Shown here in pieces: positions 58,091-64,000 of a DNA stretch of 64,000 bases. This stretch comes from Peptococcaceae bacterium (GTDB taxonomy: Bacteria > Bacillota > Desulfitobacteriia > Desulfitobacteriales > Syntrophobotulaceae): NCBI GenBank assembly GCA_009782825.1, contig WRII01000006.1, positions 1-64,000 on the forward strand, given 5' to 3'. Numbering within the stretch: the first letter of the stretch is position 1; every line of letters starts with the position of its first letter. The position numbers and the translations under genes were made by a program. The notes under the pieces are model-generated. The model worked only from the letters and a program-made list of their open reading frames with translations, was not told where the DNA came from and did no database searches.

Positions 58091-58939
58091 ATGACATTCA
58101 CCTTCCGCACTGTTTTGATAACTTTGCTTTTGGCAGGAGCTCTCGCGAGTTTTGTGGGGTGCACTGTAATCTCTGATCAGGAGGCAACATTGAATCTACC
58201 GACAGAATCAACGCCGGCGGAATCAACATCGTCGGAAATATCAAATGATATCTTCTTGTATCATGGTGATACTATTACGCCCAAACCCGGCATTCAAATC
58301 TATTCGCATTCTTTGAATGTAAATGATGCCTCAACACAGGAAAACTTTGACAATAGAAGGTATCACAACTATGAAGACAATAAATATTTAGGCAAAACAA
58401 CGGGAAGATTGGAAGGGTTTTTCAGCAACAATGACAATTCCGTGATTTGGGGAAGTGTTCAGAATGTAAAGAGAATTGCGACAAGCACAAAGATCAATGC
58501 GTTCCCCCGGGAAATAAGCGAAGACCAGAAAATCGATGGGTACCGGAGAACATTCAAAGTTGATTTAGACGGAAATGGAACATATGAGTATCTTTGTGTA
58601 AAAGAGAGCAATCAGCAGCCCATTGAAAAAGGTGAACTGCAAAATGTCACGGAATATGTGAATGAGATATACACACATAAATATGTGTTATCTATTGATT
58701 TGCTAAATGAAAAACAAGAGGTGATTACAAATTTAGTCACGTTTATACAATATGGGCCAGAGAGCCGTAAAGAACTGTCTCACTTAAAGATTGATATTAT
58801 GGATATTGACAGCGACGGTATTATGGAAATTCTGATAGATTGTTATGGCTATGAGCAAGGCGGAAATGTTGCTATTTACAAATTTGACGGGAAGCAAGTT
58901 TTTGGAGAGACAAATTATGAAACAAATAATTTACCTTAA
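58091..58939 (+). CDS. Lipoprotein with calcium-like DxDxDG motifs
   Basis: A 282-residue lipoprotein (lipobox FVGC, cysteine 24) followed by a Ser/Thr/Glu-rich linker. The C-terminal half contains DLDGNGTYEYLCV and DIDSDGIMEILIDC, calcium-binding-like loops of the dockerin/EF-hand or VCBS type. Family otherwise not identified. AGAAGGAGAG-type purine-rich sequence precedes it. It may belong to the two-component operon's regulon or to a CapA transcript; spacing is 130 bp from the kinase and 54 bp to capA. Confidence 0.65.
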   Translation: MTFTFRTVLITLLLAGALASFVGCTVISDQEATLNLPTESTPAESTSSEISNDIFLYHGDTITPKPGIQIYSHSLNVNDASTQENFDNRRYHNYEDNKYLGKTTGRLEGFFSNNDNSVIWGSVQNVKRIATSTKINAFPREISEDQKIDGYRRTFKVDLDGNGTYEYLCVKESNQQPIEKGELQNVTEYVNEIYTHKYVLSIDLLNEKQEVITNLVTFIQYGPESRKELSHLKIDIMDIDSDGIMEILIDCYGYEQGGNVAIYKFDGKQVFGETNYETNNLP

Positions 58940-58993
58940 TAAGCTGCCTTTATCATTTTCCTTAAATCTAGAACGGAAAAGGAGGATGCCACA

Positions 58994-60133
58994 ATGAACA
59001 CAAAACTCATCTTCTCTCAAAAAAAATCACTGATTATTAGACTGATATCCTTCAGCATTATCGCCTTATGCTTTTTTTCCTTACTACTTGGGGGATATGG
59101 CATACCAGCTGTTATGTCAGAACAGTTGCCAGAATTAGGGGCTAACCCGCCCAAATCACCCAGGACTCTGACAATCAGCGCTGTAGGGGATTGCGTCCTT
59201 GGGGCTGATGACCGCTATGTCAGCCAGAACGGATCCCTGACCTTTTTTGATATGGCCCACTATAAAGATACATCCTATTTCCTGTCTGGAGTTAAGGGAA
59301 TTCTAAGCAAGGCTGACGTGACCTTTGCCAACTTGGAAAATGTCCTCCTATCCTATGCTGATCCCCAAAACCAAGAACCCAAACCCGAACAAGGAAACAA
59401 GGGCTTTTGGTTTTACGGCTTGCCAAGCTATGTCACTATCCTGAAACAAGGCGGCATTGATATTGTCAATATCGCCAACAATCACAGCCATGATTATCAG
59501 GATGCAGGCTATACCGAAACAACGAATATTTTGACCAAGGCAGGGATTCCCTTTACAGGGTACGATGATCCGGCCCTTGTGACAAAAAACGGGATTCGAG
59601 TGGGCAGTGTGGGCCTGAATCTGCTCGGCAAAAATGAACGCGGTGTCGATATGACGCAATTTAAACAAGACGCTGCTGACCAAATTAAGCACCTGAAGTC
59701 TAAATCCGACATCATTGTGGTGCAGATTCATTGGGGTGACGAAGGAAGCAGCATGCCCAATTCAACCCAAGTGGATGTTGGACATTTCCTGATTGACGCG
59801 GGAGCGGATATTGTGCTTGGGCATCATCCCCATGTGTTGCAGCCGACAGAACTCTATAAAGACAGGTATATCGTCTACAGCCTTGGGAATTTTTGTTATG
59901 GCGGAATTCAATGGCCCGGTTATGACAGCGCCTTGACAGCGATTTGGCAGATAGAGATCTCCCTCGACACCAGAGGACATCTCACGCTGGCCGACCCTAA
60001 GGTGATTCCGTGCTCCATAACCGGCGACCTGACTTTTCAGACCAACGACTACCGGCCCATACCAATAACCGACGACCTTTTCGTGCAAAATGTACACGCA
60101 CGACTGGCTGTTATGACCATGGAAGAGCTGTAG
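58994..60133 (+). CDS. CapA-family (PGA synthesis) metallophosphatase-like protein
   Basis: A 379-residue CapA/PgsA-type protein with an N-terminal membrane anchor (about 17-40) and the external metallophosphatase-like domain: SAVGDCVLGADDRY, VTFANLENVL, NIANNHSHDY, VQIHWGDEGS and VLGHHPHVLQPTE, all in the family order. Members take part in poly-gamma-glutamate capsule formation or in other surface glycopeptide processing. No capB/capC is nearby, so a stand-alone role is likely. AAAGGAGG precedes the ATG. Confidence 0.9.
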   Translation: MNTKLIFSQKKSLIIRLISFSIIALCFFSLLLGGYGIPAVMSEQLPELGANPPKSPRTLTISAVGDCVLGADDRYVSQNGSLTFFDMAHYKDTSYFLSGVKGILSKADVTFANLENVLLSYADPQNQEPKPEQGNKGFWFYGLPSYVTILKQGGIDIVNIANNHSHDYQDAGYTETTNILTKAGIPFTGYDDPALVTKNGIRVGSVGLNLLGKNERGVDMTQFKQDAADQIKHLKSKSDIIVVQIHWGDEGSSMPNSTQVDVGHFLIDAGADIVLGHHPHVLQPTELYKDRYIVYSLGNFCYGGIQWPGYDSALTAIWQIEISLDTRGHLTLADPKVIPCSITGDLTFQTNDYRPIPITDDLFVQNVHARLAVMTMEEL

Positions 60134-60181
60134 ACGAAATAATGCGCGGACTGCAACGAAGAGAAACTAAATATAACCAAT

Positions 60182-60808
60182 TTAGTGACCCAGCTTCCGC
60201 CAAACACACTCCTTATCCAGGCACGTCACACGTCCATGGCCCGCCTCCGTCATCCAGGACACATACTGCCCTTCTTCCTCCACAGGCACAGTTAATGACA
60301 CATACACATATTCCCTGTACTCTTCAGTCTCAATTCTCCACCCGCGCCGGGCGCACCCATAGCGAAATTCGTCATAGAAGCTATAGGAAATCCGGAGAGA
60401 TACGCGCCAATGCTCAGCCATCTGATAAACATTCGCTCTCTCCAATGCCAACCGCGCCGTCCCTCCATACGCCCGGGACAACCCTCCCGTACCCAGCAAA
60501 ATACCACCAAAATATCTGACCACAATCATGTGCGCGTTCCAAATCCGCCGATGAACCAACGCCTCCAAAACCGGCCGTCCTCCCGTTCCCTGAGGTTCCC
60601 CATCGTCTGACGCCTTTTCCCCACGCGTCGTCCACAGACGGTAGGCATAAACATAATGCCGGGCTTTCGGATAGTCCCCCCGGACTTGCCGCATATTCTC
60701 TTCAACCTCCCGCACAGATTCCGCCGGACAGGCCACAGCAGTAAAAACAGACTTATCAAAAGTCTGCTCCACTATCACCGATTCGCTGAAAGAGAAAAAA
60801 CCTTCCAC
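60182..60808 (-). CDS. YigZ/IMPACT family protein
   Basis: A 208-residue protein of the UPF0029/IMPACT family. The signature includes KARHYVYAYRL, DDGEPQGTGGRPVLEAL and VVRYFGGILLGTGGLSRAYGGTA. The C-terminal 70 residues form the YigZ-type domain. Its cellular role in bacteria is unsettled. It is followed upstream (higher coordinates) by a lipoprotein gene on the same strand, 12 bp apart. Confidence 0.92.
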   Translation of the reverse strand: MEGFFSFSESVIVEQTFDKSVFTAVACPAESVREVEENMRQVRGDYPKARHYVYAYRLWTTRGEKASDDGEPQGTGGRPVLEALVHRRIWNAHMIVVRYFGGILLGTGGLSRAYGGTARLALERANVYQMAEHWRVSLRISYSFYDEFRYGCARRGWRIETEEYREYVYVSLTVPVEEEGQYVSWMTEAGHGRVTCLDKECVWRKLGH

Positions 60809-60820
60809 ACCGTGTACCCT

Positions 60821-61402
60821 CTATGTTCTCAGATGATAAGTCCCACTCTCTTGAATCAGTCTCTGAATATCTTGGAGAGAAATCTCACTCTGTTTTTTGT
60901 TGTAGTCCTTCATAACAATATTGCCCTCATCATATATCTTCTCAAACATATCCTTGCCAACAGTTATCCCAAAAAAATCACCTTCACAACATGTGACAGA
61001 AAAGAATCTCTTCTCTTTTTTCGAGTTCTCCCAATAAGGAGTGACAAAGAAAAGATGCAAATTCTCTTTGCGGTTATCATTTCTCAGTTTATATGTTTTA
61101 AGCAAATAGCCGCCTTGGGGCAGCCAATGGGACTCTCCGGTTATTGCAACTTTGTCTGTGTCACAAACCTCTCCAAGAGCAATCCCGAATAAAGACAGTG
61201 TATCTCCCTCTTTGAGGTACTGCACAGCTTCTTTAAACTCCTTAACATCCTCAGCATCGGCTTCTGCGGACTCCTGCTGGTGTATCCCTGAGCGCTCCGT
61301 GTTTGAACTCGAGCATCCTGTAACGATCGTGAAAACCGCCATTATGAGTAACATTGAAAAAGAAATCCCCAAAACCCATTTTCTTTTAAGGGCGTTCATC
61401 AT
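60821..61402 (-). CDS. Hypothetical lipoprotein
   Basis: A 193-residue lipoprotein with lipobox IVTGC (cysteine 30), an acidic linker and an unrecognised beta-rich domain (GYLLKTYKLRNDNRKENLHLF in outline, FFSVTCCEGDFFGITVG). GGAGGG precedes tandem ATG codons at 61402 and 61399. It resembles other small Clostridia lipoproteins but no family is assigned. The 382-bp gap up to the helicase holds copy 3 of the leader element and no gene. Confidence 0.6.
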   Translation of the reverse strand: MMNALKRKWVLGISFSMLLIMAVFTIVTGCSSSNTERSGIHQQESAEADAEDVKEFKEAVQYLKEGDTLSLFGIALGEVCDTDKVAITGESHWLPQGGYLLKTYKLRNDNRKENLHLFFVTPYWENSKKEKRFFSVTCCEGDFFGITVGKDMFEKIYDEGNIVMKDYNKKQSEISLQDIQRLIQESGTYHLRT

Positions 61403-61667
61403 TAATCCCTCCCCCTAAGGCACCTGTATAAACAGAGTTAATTTACATAAACCGATCTTCATCAAAATAACTTTATCACAAAAAAAACAAAATCTCAAGA
61501 AAGTTACATCTTCCCGGGCGCACCAATTAATTGTTGTAGCATAATATTCCAAAAACATATGATGCTTCTTGAGCCGGCCACACAGAGCAGGCGAACATTT
61601 AACGCGCTCGCGTCCCCATCCCCGTTTGCCTCCCCTCCTCACCTCTGATAAAATAAACCGCATACAG

Positions 61668-61767
61668 TCCCTTAGTAACTTATGGGCGCGAAGCGTCAAC
61701 AAAAAACAAGAAAATCCAATATTGACCACTAACCACTGATCACTGACCACTTGCGGGCGCAGCCCGC
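61668..61767 (+). repeat. Leader repeat element, copy 3 (upstream of the helicase)
   Basis: A 100-bp copy: TCCCTTAGTAACTTA, hairpin GGCGC-GAA-GCGTC, spacer, four heptamers and hairpin GCGGGC-GCA-GCCCGC, ending 17 nt before the helicase ATG. In the first stem the usual A-T pair is replaced by G-T, which still pairs in RNA. After the hairpin, GTTAGGAGACAAC matches ATTAGGAGAAAAC after copy 1, so the conserved element extends into the ribosome binding site. Confidence 0.85.
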
Positions 61768-61784
61768 GTTAGGAGACAACAGCC

Positions 61785-64000
61785 ATGCTCACCTACCAGG
61801 ACTATCAGCTTGACCCCTTCCAACAAGAGGCCATCGCCGCCATCGACCGCAACCATTCCGTCCTTGTCTCCGCACCCACCGGCACCGGCAAAACCCTGAT
61901 CGCCGACTACCTGGTCGACAAAGCCCTCCGGGACGGCGCCAAAATCATCTATACTGCACCCATAAAAGCCCTCAGCAACCAAAAATACCGGGACTTTTCC
62001 CAACGCTTCGGCCCCGACGCCGTTGGCATCATGACCGGAGACGTCGTTATCAATCCCCGGGCCTCGCTGCTCATTATGACCACCGAAGTCTTTCGCAACC
62101 AAGTCATCACCGGCGATCCCGCTCTGGCCGACATCTACTACGTCATCTTCGATGAAATCCATTGGCTCAACGACGAAGCCCGAGGCACCGTCTGGGAAGA
62201 ATCCATCATCCTCGCCCCCCCGCATATGCATCTTCTTGGCCTGAGCGCCACCATTGCCAACGCCAGCGAACTCAAAGACTGGATCAGTAACATCCGCCGT
62301 CAGGAAATCATCCTCATCGAAGAACCCAACCGTATTATCCCCCTGGAATACAAATACTTCACTAAACAAACCGGCTTCTGCACCTACCCCCGCCTCAAAA
62401 CCTACTATGACAACGCCACCAAAAACCTCACCCCACAAGACCTCCGCGAAACCCCTGCCCTCTTCGACCCCACCACCCACATCGACCTGATCACAACCAT
62501 CGAACACACCCACTTCCCCTGTCTCTATTTCGCTTTCAGCCGCCGCCAATGCAGCGAGAAAGCCGCCGAACTCGCCGCCATCCGCAATTACCTCAACAAA
62601 CCCCAACGCCGGAAAGTCCACGCCCAATTCATAGAGCAATTAGGCCCCGAACCCCAATGGTCCCCCTCCACCCGCCAACTGTACGCCACCTGCGCCAAAG
62701 GCATCGCCTACCACCACGCCGGTATGCTGCCCAGCCAAAAGCTCCTCGTCGAAACCCTCTTCCAAACCCGCATCATCTCCGTGCTCTACTGCACCGAAAC
62801 CTTCAGCGTCGGTATCAACTACCCCGTCCGGGCCGTTTGCTTCGATTCCCTGCGCAAATACGACGGACATACCTTCCGCACCCTCAAAAACCATGAATTC
62901 TTCCAAATGTCCGGCCGGGCCGGCCGCCGGGGCATCGATAAAAAAGGCTACTCCTTCGCCATCCCTGATCTCAACTACTGCTGGAAAAACCCCATCCCCC
63001 ACTTCCATATCCATCAGCTCGAACCCCTGACCAGCCAATTCCGCCTCACCTATAACACCGTTCTCAACCTGCTCGCCACCCTCACCCCCAAACAAATCAA
63101 AACCTACTTCCAAAAAAGCTTTGCCTCCCATGCCTACACACGCCTCCAGGCCGAAACCCAAAAACAAGCCGACGACCTCACCCGCCAACTCGATCATATT
63201 TACCACACCGCCTGCGACAAAATCAGCACTCTCTCCTGTCCCCACGAATACGCCCCCCAAGCCCAAGAACTTCAGCGTCTTCAACGCGCCCTCAAACGCC
63301 TGGACAATCGCAGCCGCCGCAAAGCTTACGGGCGCCGCCTCCAACGAAAAATCCAGCACCAAAAAGCCCTGCTCCCCGATCCCCCCAGTCCCTGCATCAA
63401 GCAAGACTACAGCATCTGCCGAGAATTGAACACGCACCGGCTCGCCCTCCTCAACGCTCAGGAAAGCTTGGAAAAGCGCCTGAATATTCCAGGTTCTGAG
63501 ACCTTCTATACACAATTTCTGAGCAAGGTAGAACACCTTAAACAACTCGGCTACATTACTCAAGGCTCGCTCGAACTCGCAAATCCCGAACTCGCAAATC
63601 CCGAACTCGCGAACCCCGAACTCGCGAACCTCGAACTCGCGGCACGAGGCAACTTGGCCCGGCAAATTTATGTGGAAGAGCTGTTCGTCACAGAGCTCAT
63701 CTTTTCCGGCCTGCCGGATCAGTTAGACAATCCGGCCCTGTGCGCCCTCATCTCCTGCATCGACTACGAAACCCGCAAGAACGACCACTTCACCCGCCTG
63801 CCCCAGAACCTCATCCCCTGGGATTCCATCCGGGACATCATCATCTTCCTGCAAAGCATCTGCGGCCCCGACGCCGTTCAATTCGACTCCCGCGTCGCCA
63901 TAGTTGCCCATGCTTGGAGCCAAGGTTCCACCCTGGCTCAGGTGCAAAAACTTTGCAATCTCGACGAAGGCGACATCATCAGCCTGTTCCGGCGAACCAT
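61785..64000 (+). CDS. Ski2-like DExH-box RNA helicase (runs off the window)
   Basis: At least 738 codons, open at the window edge. The N-terminal RecA domain has SAPTGTGKTLIADYL (motif I), TAPIKALSNQKYRDF (Ia), VIFDEIHWL (II, DEIH) and LLGLSATI (III); the second has FSRRQCSE, IAYHHAGMLPSQK, VLYCTETFSVGINYPVRAV and MSGRAGRRGID (VI). This is the Ski2/Mtr4 group, which unwinds RNA. An in-frame 15-nt tandem repeat encodes ELANP units at 63573-63642. AGGAG lies before the ATG, itself 17 nt after leader element copy 3. The coding strand is extremely poor in G. Confidence 0.92.
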   Translation, partial: MLTYQDYQLDPFQQEAIAAIDRNHSVLVSAPTGTGKTLIADYLVDKALRDGAKIIYTAPIKALSNQKYRDFSQRFGPDAVGIMTGDVVINPRASLLIMTTEVFRNQVITGDPALADIYYVIFDEIHWLNDEARGTVWEESIILAPPHMHLLGLSATIANASELKDWISNIRRQEIILIEEPNRIIPLEYKYFTKQTGFCTYPRLKTYYDNATKNLTPQDLRETPALFDPTTHIDLITTIEHTHFPCLYFAFSRRQCSEKAAELAAIRNYLNKPQRRKVHAQFIEQLGPEPQWSPSTRQLYATCAKGIAYHHAGMLPSQKLLVETLFQTRIISVLYCTETFSVGINYPVRAVCFDSLRKYDGHTFRTLKNHEFFQMSGRAGRRGIDKKGYSFAIPDLNYCWKNPIPHFHIHQLEPLTSQFRLTYNTVLNLLATLTPKQIKTYFQKSFASHAYTRLQAETQKQADDLTRQLDHIYHTACDKISTLSCPHEYAPQAQELQRLQRALKRLDNRSRRKAYGRRLQRKIQHQKALLPDPPSPCIKQDYSICRELNTHRLALLNAQESLEKRLNIPGSETFYTQFLSKVEHLKQLGYITQGSLELANPELANPELANPELANLELAARGNLARQIYVEELFVTELIFSGLPDQLDNPALCALISCIDYETRKNDHFTRLPQNLIPWDSIRDIIIFLQSICGPDAVQFDSRVAIVAHAWSQGSTLAQVQKLCNLDEGDIISLFRRT
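63573..63642. repeat. In-frame 15-nt tandem repeat in the helicase gene
   Basis: Units of type GAACTCGCAAATCCC occur four times plus a partial fifth, encoding ELANP-ELANP-ELANP-ELANL-ELA between the helicase core and the C-terminal domain. Unit 3 and 4 have drifted slightly. Confidence 0.88.

Noticed and set aside
61415-61750. Similar minus-strand peptides (SDQWLVVNIGFSCFLLTLR) at 61.4-61.7 kb and 17.3-17.5 kb
   Set aside because: They are translations of the leader repeat element itself, not a protein family; the similarity comes from the DNA repeat.
61740-63665. Two long minus-strand frames (299 and 341 codons) opposite the helicase
   Set aside because: Their products are Gly/Val/Glu-rich and low in complexity. 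The plus-strand frame has all helicase motifs, so these are antisense shadows of a C-rich gene.

Overview
The window looks like a chromosomal segment of a Clostridia-type Bacillota (Gram-positive, probably anaerobic and related to motile lineages). The evidence is the GlgC plus GlgD glycogen operon, a TIGR04086-type membrane protein, FeoA/FeoB ferrous iron uptake, the rnhB-yraN-comM block, strong Shine-Dalgarno sites, frequent TTG/GTG starts and many lipoproteins. No rRNA, CRISPR array, transposase, integrase or phage module was seen. Most housekeeping genes lie on the minus strand, and the plus strand is C-rich over most of the window.

Layout. 0.2-1.7 kb: an internally deleted HicB antitoxin and an unknown protein. 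2.1-3.7 kb: a plus-strand cluster of a VOC protein, a papain-like C1 protease and an overlapping chagasin-type inhibitor of such proteases. 3.7-5.9 kb: fliQ-fliR-flhB of the flagellar export gate, cut off from the usual neighbours. 6.3-14.8 kb: glgB-glgP-glgC-glgD-glgA. 15.1-17.3 kb: hom-thrB. 17.4-21.5 kb: a C39-like protein, then a lipoprotein-feoA-feoB operon. 21.6-28.5 kb: an AlkC-like DNA glycosylase and a two-gene operon of a membrane-anchored VWA protein and a 1162-residue tubulin/FtsZ-superfamily GTPase. 28.7-30.3 kb: tRNA-Leu(CAG) and a WYL regulator next to a GyrI-like effector gene, both with the same operator. 30.4-33.1 kb: a phosphoesterase, a lipoprotein and an orphan SUKH-like protein.

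The 33.1-40.4 kb stretch is a decayed accessory region beside the 3' end of a 23S rRNA uracil methyltransferase gene. It holds two RelB/YafQ toxin-antitoxin loci (one broken), an AbiEi antitoxin with a truncated partner, a frameshifted acetyltransferase and other fragments. Pieces resembling the methyltransferase 3' end recur at 38.1 and 33.2 kb. This suggests repeated integration or recombination at one site.

40.4-52.3 kb is again housekeeping: the methyltransferase, CPBP protease, an unknown P-loop protein, an MBL-fold protein, comM-yraN-rnhB, a probable structured ncRNA (6S-like), panB, a small lipoprotein, lgt and an FtsA-like ATPase. 52.5-61.4 kb carries envelope and signalling genes: a WG-repeat protein, response regulator, DUF6034-like lipoprotein, histidine kinase, another lipoprotein, CapA, YigZ and a lipoprotein. 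The window ends inside a Ski2-like helicase gene.

The most distinctive feature that ordinary annotation would miss is a roughly 100-bp element present three times. It is always in the 5' leader, in the same orientation, 17-25 nt before a start codon (fliQ, the C39-like gene and the helicase). Each copy has a GACGC hairpin, a variable array of heptamers, a GCGGGC hairpin and then the ribosome binding site. The strongest protein-level candidates are the VWA/tubulin operon and the protease/inhibitor pair.
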